The notes below the pieces were generated by a model. The model saw only the letters and a list, made by a program, of their open reading frames with translations. It had not been told where the DNA came from and made no database searches. This document shows, piece after piece, positions 1 to 6,360 of a stretch of 25,476 nt of DNA. Source of the stretch: Cyanobacteria bacterium UBA947. Lineage in GTDB: Bacteria; Cyanobacteriota; Vampirovibrionia; Gastranaerophilales; Gastranaerophilaceae. The DNA lies in contig DBCX01000056.1 in NCBI GenBank assembly GCA_002293275.1, forward strand, positions 16,352 through 41,827, in the 5' to 3' direction. Position 1 is the stretch's first letter; the number at the start of each line of letters is the position of its first letter. The translations under genes were made by a program, and so were the position numbers.

Positions 1-502
1 TTTCGCTAAAACTCAACTTGCGCTGCGGCAGGTTCTCAAAATAAAAGTTTTCGCCAACAACATCGCGGTCGTAGGCGGGGATAATATATTTAATCCGGCC
101 GGCTTCTTTGAAAAGGATGTACCATTTATCTTCGTGCTCGCGCGGGGTGAGCAGGTAGTAGCCGGGGTCAACTTTAATGGATTTGAAAAATATCGGGGAC
201 GTCAGGCGAAAAAGCGGGTACGGCGACCAGATGGCCTGCGCGGAATCAAAGGGTTCGCCCGGGTCAATGTCGTGAACGTACGAGTGAGAGGGCTCGGGCA
301 TCTCGCGATAGATGCGCTCGTAATCCAGATTGGTATCAATTGACTCGTTCGGTGCGGCAGCCTCTGTTGCCAGCGGCTTGCCGTCGCGGTCTTTGTCGGT
401 GCCAAGACTGCTGCCCGGCTGGGGTGCGGCGGCCGCAGTCAAGGCGGTCAGCGCAATCAGCGGCAGACAAAACAGTACTAGCGTTAGCAAAAACTTCTTC
501 AC
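1..502 (-). CDS. Secreted hypothetical protein, C-terminus cut by window edge
   Basis: An uninterrupted minus-strand frame runs from a GTG at 502-500 off the left edge (about 167 residues seen). It begins with a clear signal peptide: two lysines, a hydrophobic stretch rich in Leu and Ala, then an Ala-rich cleavage region near residue 24. The mature part starts with a charged low-complexity segment (GTDKDRDGKP) and continues into an aromatic-rich region with YREMPEPSHSY and PGYYLLTPREHEDKWYILF, which looks folded. I do not recognise the family. The GTG start is chosen because it directly precedes the signal peptide and has a TAATAT element ending 6 bases upstream, the spacing seen at many starts here; no Shine-Dalgarno is visible. 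The preceding LysM gene (534-1799) lies 31 bases upstream on the same strand. Confidence 0.75.
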   Translation of the reverse strand, partial: MKKFLLTLVLFCLPLIALTALTAAAAPQPGSSLGTDKDRDGKPLATEAAAPNESIDTNLDYERIYREMPEPSHSYVHDIDPGEPFDSAQAIWSPYPLFRLTSPIFFKSIKVDPGYYLLTPREHEDKWYILFKEAGRIKYIIPAYDRDVVGENFYFENLPQRKLSFSE

Positions 503-508
503 AACAAT

Positions 509-514
509 ATATTA
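509..514 (-). promoter_or_regulatory. Possible leaderless -10 element for the secreted protein
   Basis: On the minus strand TAATAT (514 to 509) is followed by six bases and then GTG. This matches the -10/6 nt/start arrangement of other genes in the window. There is no upstream TGn motif, so this is one of the weaker examples. Confidence 0.45.
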
Positions 515-533
515 ATGCTTTTTACGAAAAATA

Positions 534-1799
534 TCAAGCAACCTTTTTAGAGCCATCTTTTTTTGCTAACGAGCTGTACGGAGAACTGTAGTCAACCCGG
601 TCTTTCAGCTGTTCTCTGAAGTTTTGTGCTATTTCCAGCACCGTCGGAACGTAATTTTGTGTTTGCTTGCTGTAGCGCGACCAGTCTTTACCGCGGGCAG
701 CGGCATTCACAGGGCCTGCGTTGTAGCCGGCAAGCGCAAGTTCAACATCACCGTCAAACCTTTCCAATAAGTATTTCAAATGCCGCACCCCTGCATCAAC
801 GTTGTCCACAATATCGTACGGGTTGCCAACATTGTGATCTTTTGCAACCTCAGGAATAATCTGCATAAGTCCCATCGCAAGCGCGGTTGATGTTGCGCGC
901 GGGTTGAACTCTGATTCTTTTTGGATAACCGCCAGCACAAGCGCGGGATCTACACCCTGGTACCTTGCAGTCTGGATAGCTATCGGAATTATTTGGTCTC
1001 TCGTTTCATCCGGCATTTGAGGGATTTTTAACTTTTGGCCGATTCTCAACGCATTTTTGTTTGCCAAATCATTAACAGCTTGAATGTGTCCTGACGTCAA
1101 ATGCGGGTTTTGATTTTTAAAACTGGTGGCAATCTTGCTGAGTGTATCGCCTTTTTTGACCGTGTACACCGATTGAAGTCCGTATGCTTTAATACCTGTA
1201 CTTTCAATATCCGCAAGATATATTTTATAGTTTTCCTCGCGCTGAACGGCCGGCATCCGGTCGATTCTGAACTCGTGGCCTATTTGCAGCTTGTGCGCGT
1301 CTTTTATATCGTAATTGTTCTGCCGGCAAAGTTCTTCCACTGTCAGATTGTATTTCTTTGCGATGTTAATAAGATTTTCGCCCTTTTCAACCTTGTGGCG
1401 TTCAAGCGGTATCCTGCCGACCCGGCACGGTACGGTTGCATCCGGCGTCACCACGGGTTCCGGTTTTTGCAACTGCGGTCTTACAAGCCGCAGAAAATCA
1501 GGAACCTCGTACACCGGTGTCTTTTGCGCCTGTGCCGGTTCTGGTTTGGCCAGATATTGCGGCACTGTTACGGGCTTTTTCTGCTGCTCTGGCGTTGCAG
1601 GTGCAGGCTGCGACGGAGTCCAGGCGATCACCGGCCGCTCTTTCACCACAGCACCGATATTGAACTTTTGGCCGGCAAAAATACTGTCCGCCTTTTCAAT
1701 CGAAATATTATTATCCTTACATATTGCAGCGACGCTTGTTCCGTGCTGCTGCGCAATTTTCCATAGCGTATCACCGCATTTTACCTCGTAAATTGTCAT
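534..1799 (-). CDS. LysM-repeat lytic transglycosylase (SLT domain)
   Basis: A 421-residue protein. Three LysM peptidoglycan-binding modules are visible at about residues 3-49 (YEVKCGDTLWKIA), 135-179 (HKVEKGENLINIA) and 212-259 (YTVKKGDTLSKIA), with a Pro/Gln-rich linker at 57-125 between the first two. An SLT domain follows at about 270-395: IQKESEFNP with the likely catalytic Glu295, then GLMQIIPEVA and LALAGYNAGP, as in the MltD/Slt superfamily that cleaves MurNAc-GlcNAc bonds to 1,6-anhydro products. The first LysM begins at residue 3, so there is no conventional signal peptide and no in-frame upstream start to supply one. The start is supported by AAGGGGAAA about 9 bases before the ATG. 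Secretion route and site of action are therefore unclear. Confidence 0.93.
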   Translation of the reverse strand: MTIYEVKCGDTLWKIAQQHGTSVAAICKDNNISIEKADSIFAGQKFNIGAVVKERPVIAWTPSQPAPATPEQQKKPVTVPQYLAKPEPAQAQKTPVYEVPDFLRLVRPQLQKPEPVVTPDATVPCRVGRIPLERHKVEKGENLINIAKKYNLTVEELCRQNNYDIKDAHKLQIGHEFRIDRMPAVQREENYKIYLADIESTGIKAYGLQSVYTVKKGDTLSKIATSFKNQNPHLTSGHIQAVNDLANKNALRIGQKLKIPQMPDETRDQIIPIAIQTARYQGVDPALVLAVIQKESEFNPRATSTALAMGLMQIIPEVAKDHNVGNPYDIVDNVDAGVRHLKYLLERFDGDVELALAGYNAGPVNAAARGKDWSRYSKQTQNYVPTVLEIAQNFREQLKDRVDYSSPYSSLAKKDGSKKVA

Positions 1800-1900
1800 A
1801 TCAAATTTCCCCTTTTTTCCCCTGTGATAATTTAATAAAGGTTTTTTGTATCAAAGAATTGCATTTATGTAAATATTTGTAAAGTTACCGGGCATGTTCA

Positions 1901-1909
1901 TGGTATAAT
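1901..1909 (+). promoter_or_regulatory. Extended -10 promoter placing +1 at the ATG (nrtR-like gene)
   Basis: TGGTATAAT is an extended -10 (TGn plus consensus TATAAT at 1904-1909). It ends 6 bases before the ATG at 1916 and there is no Shine-Dalgarno in between, so transcription should start at or within a base of the A of the ATG. No convincing -35 is visible at 17 bp spacing. Confidence 0.75.
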
Positions 1910-1915
1910 TGGACC

Positions 1916-2599
1916 ATGGCATTTAGCGAAACAAAAACACACGAAATCACAGTCGACGTAGTAATTTTGACATTGCAGGACGATGCGCTCAAAGTTCTGC
2001 TGGTAAAACGTGCAAACGAGCCGTTCAAGGGCAAGTGGGCGATACCTGGCGGGTATGTGCGGTTGTCAGAAAACCTTGATCAAGCGGCTGTGCGGGTGTT
2101 AAAAGAGCGCACAAGCGTCAGTAATATTTATCTTGAACAGCTTTACACATTCGGTGATCCGCTGCGCTATCCGAACGCGCGGATTATAACCTGCGCGTAT
2201 TTTGCGCTTGTCCGGACCGAGGATATAAACCTTACCACAACGTCTGACCTTGACTGGTACAAGGTATCCGATTTGCCGGCGCTGGCGTTTGACCACAAAG
2301 AAATTATTGAGTACGCGCTCAAAAGAACGCGTGAGCGGCTTGAGCTTTGCCCTGTTGCGTACCAGCTTTTGCAGGAAAAATTCACGCTGACACAGATGCA
2401 AAAATCTTATGAGCTGATTATGGGCAAAAGCCTTGATAAACGTAACTTCCGCAAAAAAGCGCTGGGCACAAGCGGGCTTATCAAACTTAACGAGTCAACA
2501 AAATCGTGCTCAAAGCGGCCGGCCGGGCTATACAAATTTGAAAATATTGAGTTAAACTCAAAACGGGCGCAGTTTATCAAAGGAACCAAAGGGGTATAA
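1916..2599 (+). CDS. NrtR-like Nudix-domain transcription regulator with degenerate Nudix box
   Basis: A 227-residue protein with an N-terminal Nudix fold (about 10-140; WAIPGGYVRLSENLDQAA) and a C-terminal basic region (about 150-227; YELIMGKSLDKRNFRKKAL) matching the winged-helix part of NrtR-type regulators, which sense ADP-ribose and control NAD metabolism. The Nudix box at 46-68 keeps Gly46, Glu52, Arg60 and Glu64. The box positions that should be Glu at 61 and 65 are Val and Arg, and the Gly at 67 is Ser, so hydrolase activity is probably lost, as known for NrtR sensors. It heads a tight cluster with secG (2 bases after its stop) and an SDR gene. No NAD biosynthesis gene is nearby, so its target is unknown. 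Start fixed by the -10/6 nt/ATG arrangement. Confidence 0.8.
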   Translation: MAFSETKTHEITVDVVILTLQDDALKVLLVKRANEPFKGKWAIPGGYVRLSENLDQAAVRVLKERTSVSNIYLEQLYTFGDPLRYPNARIITCAYFALVRTEDINLTTTSDLDWYKVSDLPALAFDHKEIIEYALKRTRERLELCPVAYQLLQEKFTLTQMQKSYELIMGKSLDKRNFRKKALGTSGLIKLNESTKSCSKRPAGLYKFENIELNSKRAQFIKGTKGV

Positions 2600-2601
2600 A
2601 A

Positions 2602-2823
2602 ATGCTAACATTTATCTGGTCAATACAAATCATCACAGCGATTTTGCTGATAATTCTTATTTTGCTGCACTCGCCAAAAGGCGGCGGGATTGCGGGTATG
2701 GGCGGAACCGGTCAGGTTTTCGCATCGCAAAAAAGCGCGGAAAAAGGGCTGAACAAACTAACCGGTATTGTTGCGGGCGTGTTTTTGGTCTGCACATTTG
2801 TCCTTGGTTATCTGTTTCAGTAG
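2602..2823 (+). CDS. secG: Preprotein translocase subunit SecG
   Basis: A 73-residue protein with two hydrophobic helices (about 3-22 and 53-72) flanking the conserved cytoplasmic loop with SPKGGGIAGMGG and GQVFASQKSAEKGLNKLT, which is diagnostic of SecG. SecG assists SecYEA-driven export across the inner membrane and inverts its topology during the cycle. Length is typical. The ATG lies 2 bases after the stop of the Nudix regulator, with AAAGGGGT inside the end of that gene as ribosome binding site, so translation is likely coupled. The SDR gene follows after 20 bases. Confidence 0.95.
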   Translation: MLTFIWSIQIITAILLIILILLHSPKGGGIAGMGGTGQVFASQKSAEKGLNKLTGIVAGVFLVCTFVLGYLFQ

Positions 2824-2843
2824 ATGGGTAAAGGGGTAAGTCG

Positions 2844-3545
2844 GTGGACAAAACGCGTAACATACTTGTAACGGGCGCGTCACGCGGCATTGGCAAGGCG
2901 ATTGCACAGGAGCTTGCAGGCTCGGGTGAAATTTTTGTCACGGGGCGAGACGAGAACGCACTAAAAATCTGCAACAGCGCAGGGTATTGTGTTTGTGATT
3001 TGGCACAAAATGTTGATGTGCTCGCGGATTTTATCTGTGAAAACAAGATTGATGTGCTGATAAATAACGCTGGCGAGTATATTTACGGAGCGATTGAGGA
3101 CGCGGTAAAGGCCGATGTCCAAAGGATTTACGCGGCAAACTTAATGGCGCCGGCGTTTTTAATTTCGGCGGCGGTGCCGTATATGAAATCACAGCGGTGG
3201 GGCCGGATTGTCAACATCGGGTCAATTTCGGGCGTAATGGGTGAGGCCGGTGCGAGCTTGTATTCGTCAACCAAGGCGGGTTTAATCGGGCTGACAAAGG
3301 CGCTGGCGCTGGAACTTGCCGCAGACAACATCACGGTGAACGTAATTAATCCGGGGTTTGTGGACACTGATATGGGACAGGCCAGCGCCGCACTGGAGGA
3401 CGGAGCGATAGAAACCGTGCCGCAGCGCAGGTTTATTGAGCCGGTTGAGGTTGCGCGGCTGGTGAAGTATTTGGTAAGCGGCGACGCGCGCGGAATAACC
3501 GGTCAGTCAATCAACCTTTGCGCCGGGCTCAGCGTGGGATTCTAG
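2844..3545 (+). CDS. Short-chain dehydrogenase/reductase, FabG-like
   Basis: A 233-residue classical SDR. TGASRGIG at 10-17 binds the nucleotide, NNAG (74-77) marks the fold, and the catalytic set is Ser127, Tyr140 and Lys144 (YSSTK), followed by the PGFVDTDM segment. FabG reduces 3-oxoacyl-ACP with NADPH in fatty-acid synthesis. The sequence fits that group, but SDR substrate cannot be read from motifs, so other oxidoreductase roles remain possible. The start is GTG with AAAGGGGTAAG upstream, 20 bases after secG; nothing upstream in frame is better. Its last 39 bases overlap the 3' end of the small minus-strand gene at 3507-3653. Confidence 0.88.
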   Translation: MDKTRNILVTGASRGIGKAIAQELAGSGEIFVTGRDENALKICNSAGYCVCDLAQNVDVLADFICENKIDVLINNAGEYIYGAIEDAVKADVQRIYAANLMAPAFLISAAVPYMKSQRWGRIVNIGSISGVMGEAGASLYSSTKAGLIGLTKALALELAADNITVNVINPGFVDTDMGQASAALEDGAIETVPQRRFIEPVEVARLVKYLVSGDARGITGQSINLCAGLSVGF

Positions 3546-3653
3546 GTCCTCTGTTTTGACTATAATAATGTCGAGCTTTTCGACTAATTCTTCGGCAAGA
3601 TTTTGGGCCTCTCTAATGTATTCGTTGATTTCAAGTGCTGTAAAATCTTTCAT
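3507..3653 (-). CDS. Small acidic helical protein (48 aa) divergent from XRE regulator
   Basis: A 48-residue frame begins MKDFTALEINEYIREAQ, is predicted largely helical and acidic (LAEELVEKLD), and ends GAKVD before TGA at 3509-3507. It is too short for a family call. Support for expression is strong: an ATG with GGAGGTG 8 bases upstream, and an extended -10 TGATATAAT with a TTGTCC -35 at 17 bp on the same strand. The last 39 bases are antisense to the end of the SDR gene. It is divergent from the XRE gene across a 78-bp region with two operator-like palindromes, so XRE probably represses it. A small antitoxin-like or prophage-remnant protein is possible, but no function can be assigned. Confidence 0.72.
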   Translation of the reverse strand: MKDFTALEINEYIREAQNLAEELVEKLDIIIVKTEDLESHAEPGAKVD

Positions 3654-3673
3654 AATTAATCACCTCCGTTTTT

Positions 3674-3702
3674 ATTATATCACAAGTCCCACTTGTGGAC
3701 AA
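3674..3702 (-). promoter_or_regulatory. Promoter of the 48-aa gene
   Basis: On the minus strand, -35 TTGTCC (3702-3697), 17-bp spacer, then TGATATAAT with TATAAT at 3679-3674. The leader carries the strong GGAGGTG site. The -35 lies between and partly within the two palindromic repeats, so a bound repressor should block it. Confidence 0.7.
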
Positions 3703-3714
3703 GTCCCACTTACA
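3681..3714. promoter_or_regulatory. Tandem palindromic operator of the XRE cassette
   Basis: CACAAGT-CCC-ACTTGTG (3681-3697) is a perfect 7-bp inverted repeat with a 3-bp centre. A second, imperfect copy, ACAAGT-CCC-ACTT, is centred 17 bp later (3699-3711). Together they span the -35 regions of both divergent promoters, as expected for an autoregulating XRE repressor. That the neighbouring XRE protein binds here is inference. Confidence 0.75.
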
Positions 3715-3725
3715 AATGAGATAAT
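3696..3725 (+). promoter_or_regulatory. Promoter of the XRE regulator gene, +1 at the ATG
   Basis: TGGACA (3696-3701), 18-bp spacer, then TGA plus GATAAT (3720-3725), ending 6 bases before the ATG at 3732. No Shine-Dalgarno at a usual distance is needed if the mRNA is leaderless. The -35 shares bases with the opposing promoter. Confidence 0.65.
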
Positions 3726-3731
3726 GTTGGG

Positions 3732-3944
3732 ATGTTCAATGATTTCAAAAAACAATTAGGTGAAAGAATAAAAGAGTTTCGTGTTGCAAAAAATATTTCG
3801 CGAGATGAACTTGCCTTTCGTGCGGGAGTTTCAGGCACATACATAGGAATGATTGAACGAGCAGAGTACGATTTTAAACTCTCCAAATTATTTTATATCG
3901 CCAAAGGACTTGAAATTCCGCTTAAAGAGCTGCTTGACTTTTAG
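3732..3944 (+). CDS. XRE-family (Cro/CI) HTH regulator
   Basis: A 70-residue single-domain protein. The helix-turn-helix lies at about 23-44 (SRDELAFRAGVSGTYIGMIE), followed by a helical segment ending EIPLKELLDF, typical of short Xre repressors. It is likely a DNA-binding dimer acting on the palindromes at 3681-3714 and so on itself and the divergent 48-aa gene. The ATG at 3732 follows a -10 by 6 bases. Base composition is more AT-rich than that of gltX, with which its 3' end overlaps by 23 bp in convergent orientation. This cassette may be acquired or a remnant of a phage or plasmid control switch. Confidence 0.9.
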   Translation: MFNDFKKQLGERIKEFRVAKNISRDELAFRAGVSGTYIGMIERAEYDFKLSKLFYIAKGLEIPLKELLDF

Positions 3945-5397
3945 CTTTTTCCACACGCGCGAGCACTTTTTCTTTCCCCAAAATCGCCATCACAGCACAG
4001 ATGTCCGCACCGCGCGTTCTGCCCGTGATTGCCGCACGCAGCGCCCACATGGTATCTTTCGGCTTTACACCCTGCTCTTTAAAATAAGCGCGGAAACCGT
4101 CCAATTTCTCGTGCAGCGCTTCTTCATCAAAATCCCAATCCGCAGCCTGCTTGGCAAACTCGGCCAAAACCTCCCCGTTGAGCGCGTCTTTTGCCTCGGG
4201 CTCAAGTTCAACGCCCGCGCCAAAAAAGTACGCCGCATCGCTCGTTATATCAGATAAAACCGTCAGCGGCTCGCGCGTTATCTCAACCAGTCGCGTGTAC
4301 TGCGCATCGGTCAGCTCATTCAAATCATATTTTGCAAGATACGGCCGCAGCGCGGCTTTCAGCGTTTCAATACCCATTTTTTTGATGTATTGCGAATTCA
4401 TCCAGTTGAGTTTATCGTACTCAAAAATAGAGTTGGAGCTGGAAACCTCGCTGATACGAAAATCCGCTGCAATCTCGTCAACCGACTTAATCTCTTGCCC
4501 GTCAGACGGCGACCAGCCAAGCAGCGCAACAAAATTCACCAACGCCTCGGTCAGATAACCGTGCTCCACAAAATCCGACACCGCAGTCGCACCGTGGCGT
4601 TTAGACAACTTGCTTCTGTCCGGCGCCAAAATCATCCCCAAATGCCCGAACTGCGGCAAAGGCTGCGGCGGCCCGTACAATTCAACAAATTCCGGCGCAG
4701 ACAGTGCCTCACCCAGCGCCTCGTAAATTAAAATCTGTTTAAACGTGTTTGATATGTGGTCTTCGCCGCGGATGATGTGCGAAATCTTCATCAGCATATC
4801 GTCAACCACAACCGCAAAATTATACGTCGGCGTACCGTTGGATTTCATTATGACAAAATCGCCAATCAAATCCGTATCCTGCGTCAATTCGCCTTTGACC
4901 ATATCGTTAAAGGTGAGCATTGAGCTCTCGTGGAACGCTTTTTGCGTCTTGGAAACATTAAACCGTATCGCAGGCGCACCCTCACCGCGCGGTGCGCCAA
5001 TACATTTGCGCGAATAGACATATGCCTGTTTGTTCTGCGTGGCAAGCTCTTTTTCCGCCTCAAGTTCCTCGGGTGTGCACCAGCACTCATAGGCAAACCC
5101 TGACAGCAGCAGCTTTTTGGCAAACTCAGGATAGAGATTAAACCGCTCGGACTGCGAGTACGGCCCGTACGGTCCGCCGATATCCGGACCCTCGTCCCAG
5201 TTCAGGCCAAGCGCTTTGAGGCTGTCAAAGATATTTTTTACGTACTCCTGACTTGTGCGCTCCAAATCCGTATCTTCAATCCGCAGGACAAATTCGCCAC
5301 CCGTTTTTTTGGCGAACAGGTAGTTAAACAGCGCGGTGCGCGCCGTGCCGATATGTAAATTTCCACTGGGTGAAGGTGCTATTCTGACTCTTACCAT
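3922..5397 (-). CDS. gltX: Glutamyl-tRNA synthetase
   Basis: A 491-residue class I aminoacyl-tRNA synthetase. The HIGH motif is HIGT at 15-18, in PSPSGNLHIGTARTALFNYL; the KMSKS motif is KLSKR at 263-267. EDTD (41-44) and YNFAVVVDDMLMKISHIIRGEDH (192-214) are further GluRS/GlnRS signatures. Cys105, Cys107 and Cys132 may be remnants of or part of the zinc site of bacterial GluRS. It charges tRNA-Glu, and possibly tRNA-Gln where GatCAB is used. The ATG is only 14 bp from the divergent ATG at 5412, and the shared spacer carries opposed -10 elements. TGGTAATAT ends 6 bases upstream, so a leaderless mRNA is expected. Confidence 0.96.
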   Translation of the reverse strand: MVRVRIAPSPSGNLHIGTARTALFNYLFAKKTGGEFVLRIEDTDLERTSQEYVKNIFDSLKALGLNWDEGPDIGGPYGPYSQSERFNLYPEFAKKLLLSGFAYECWCTPEELEAEKELATQNKQAYVYSRKCIGAPRGEGAPAIRFNVSKTQKAFHESSMLTFNDMVKGELTQDTDLIGDFVIMKSNGTPTYNFAVVVDDMLMKISHIIRGEDHISNTFKQILIYEALGEALSAPEFVELYGPPQPLPQFGHLGMILAPDRSKLSKRHGATAVSDFVEHGYLTEALVNFVALLGWSPSDGQEIKSVDEIAADFRISEVSSSNSIFEYDKLNWMNSQYIKKMGIETLKAALRPYLAKYDLNELTDAQYTRLVEITREPLTVLSDITSDAAYFFGAGVELEPEAKDALNGEVLAEFAKQAADWDFDEEALHEKLDGFRAYFKEQGVKPKDTMWALRAAITGRTRGADICAVMAILGKEKVLARVEKAKSQAAL

Positions 5398-5414
5398 GCT
5401 ATAATATTACCATG
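5395..5414. promoter_or_regulatory. 20-bp bidirectional leaderless promoter, gltX and 5412 gene
   Basis: CATGCTATAATATTACCATG contains both start codons (CAT 5395-5397 on minus, ATG 5412-5414 on plus). Plus-strand TGCTATAAT has its hexamer at 5400-5405; minus-strand TGGTAATAT has its hexamer at 5409-5404. Each hexamer ends 6 bases before its own start codon, and they overlap by 2 bp. The T of each TGn motif belongs to the opposite gene's start codon. The unit recurs at 10760-10779 and 20782-20801. Confidence 0.8.
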
Positions 5415-6008
5415 AAAAAGATTTTTCTGCTGCTGATTATTTTATTCGGGCTAGACTTGTGCGCTGAGGCCAAAACCGCTCAACCCGTGCAAGAAACCGA
5501 TATTACGCTGCCGAATATTTTCATCTGGGCAGACGATGAACTCAACGCGGCAACTCTCAAAGGTTATGCCGAGTTTCTTGAAGCCGACGATGCGATAACG
5601 CTGCAAGACGGGAACGGGTTTGTGCTCAACATAAAAACCCCGCAGGGTATCGGTTCAAAAAGCCTGATTAAACCTCAGCCAAAGCCCGGCGCCGCCCGCT
5701 ATACCTACAAAAATTTCAGCGTTAACACGACGCTCAACAACAGTGTCAACACAAAGACCGGCGCGTTCACCAGCCCTGTGGTGTTTGCGCCGGAGTACCG
5801 ATTGAACCACGCGCTGTCGCTGCAAAACGTTTTCATACCGGACATTGTAAACGAGCGCGCAACAAACGAGTACGTCCTGCTTTTGAACCCGCTTGGCAAA
5901 AAAGATCTGGACCGGGTGCGATTTGAGTTTGCCGCAGGTCAGACACTGGACAGATACGGAGATGAGGTAAGAAATAAGTTACGATTTTCCACACAGATAA
6001 AACTGTGA
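5412..6008 (+). CDS. Secreted hypothetical protein (198 aa)
   Basis: The N-terminus is a good signal peptide (MKKIFLLLIILFG, cleavage likely after AEA at about residue 20), so the protein is exported, probably to the periplasm or outer membrane. The mature part has short beta-strand-like segments (ITLQDGNGFVLNI, YTYKNFSVNTTL, EYVLLLNPLGKKDLDRVRFEF) and no motif I recognise. It is first in a plus-strand group followed by a DivIC/FtsB-like protein and a TPR protein, which hints at an envelope or division role by context only. The ATG is 6 bases after TATAAT. Its TGA stop (6006-6008) also forms the TGn part of the next gene's -10. Confidence 0.75.
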   Translation: MKKIFLLLIILFGLDLCAEAKTAQPVQETDITLPNIFIWADDELNAATLKGYAEFLEADDAITLQDGNGFVLNIKTPQGIGSKSLIKPQPKPGAARYTYKNFSVNTTLNNSVNTKTGAFTSPVVFAPEYRLNHALSLQNVFIPDIVNERATNEYVLLLNPLGKKDLDRVRFEFAAGQTLDRYGDEVRNKLRFSTQIKL

Positions 6009-6014
6009 TACAAT
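6006..6014 (+). promoter_or_regulatory. Extended -10 overlapping the upstream stop codon
   Basis: TGATACAAT: TGA is the stop of the preceding gene and TACAAT (6009-6014) the hexamer, ending 6 bases before the ATG at 6021. A GTG at 6018 is in frame, but only the ATG fits the window's 6-base spacing. It would give a second, leaderless transcript for the division-type gene. Confidence 0.65.
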
Positions 6015-6020
6015 AGAGTG

Positions 6021-6359
6021 ATGAACGAAAATAATCTTGCACAAAAACATGAAGAAAAACACACCCGGCAGAAGCGCTCCGACGGGGTTTACTATTCGTT
6101 TTTGACGTTTGTTTTAGTGCTGTGCCTGGTACAAATCGGCTGGGGAATGATTTTGAATATCTCAAAAACAATCTCCTATAAAACAAAAATCATAACACTG
6201 GAAAGAATCCGCGACCACGCCGAAAAACAAAACAAAGTTCTTAAACAAGAGGTTGACGCGTTCTCGTCAAACACAAGCGTTGAAGAAATCGCAAGAAATA
6301 ACCTGAAAATGGTCGGCCAGGATGAGGTTTTGATACTGATTAACGATAAGGAACAATAA
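6021..6359 (+). CDS. DivIC/FtsB-like septum formation initiator protein
   Basis: A 112-residue bitopic protein: charged N-terminus (1-22), one membrane helix (about 24-46), a coiled coil (about 50-80), and a C-terminal block with IARNNLKMVGQDEVLILI (90-107), the usual DivIC/FtsB ending. Family members bridge FtsL and FtsQ/DivIB in the divisome and activate septal peptidoglycan synthesis. The start is placed at the ATG 6021 because a TACAAT element ends 6 bases before it; a GTG one codon upstream is the alternative. Its TAA is 1 base from the TTG start of the TPR gene. DivIC versus FtsB cannot be decided from sequence alone. Confidence 0.85.
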   Translation: MNENNLAQKHEEKHTRQKRSDGVYYSFLTFVLVLCLVQIGWGMILNISKTISYKTKIITLERIRDHAEKQNKVLKQEVDAFSSNTSVEEIARNNLKMVGQDEVLILINDKEQ

Positions 6360-6360
6360 A

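Noticed and set aside
1101..1766. A 221-codon open frame on plus opposite the LysM/SLT gene
   Set aside because: It is a shadow of a strongly supported minus-strand enzyme. Its translation is Cys/Phe/Arg-rich without domain signals and it has no ribosome binding site.
3556..3759. A 67-codon plus-strand frame across the XRE operator
   Set aside because: It crosses the operator and promoters and overlaps the better supported 48-aa and XRE genes, which have their own initiation signals.
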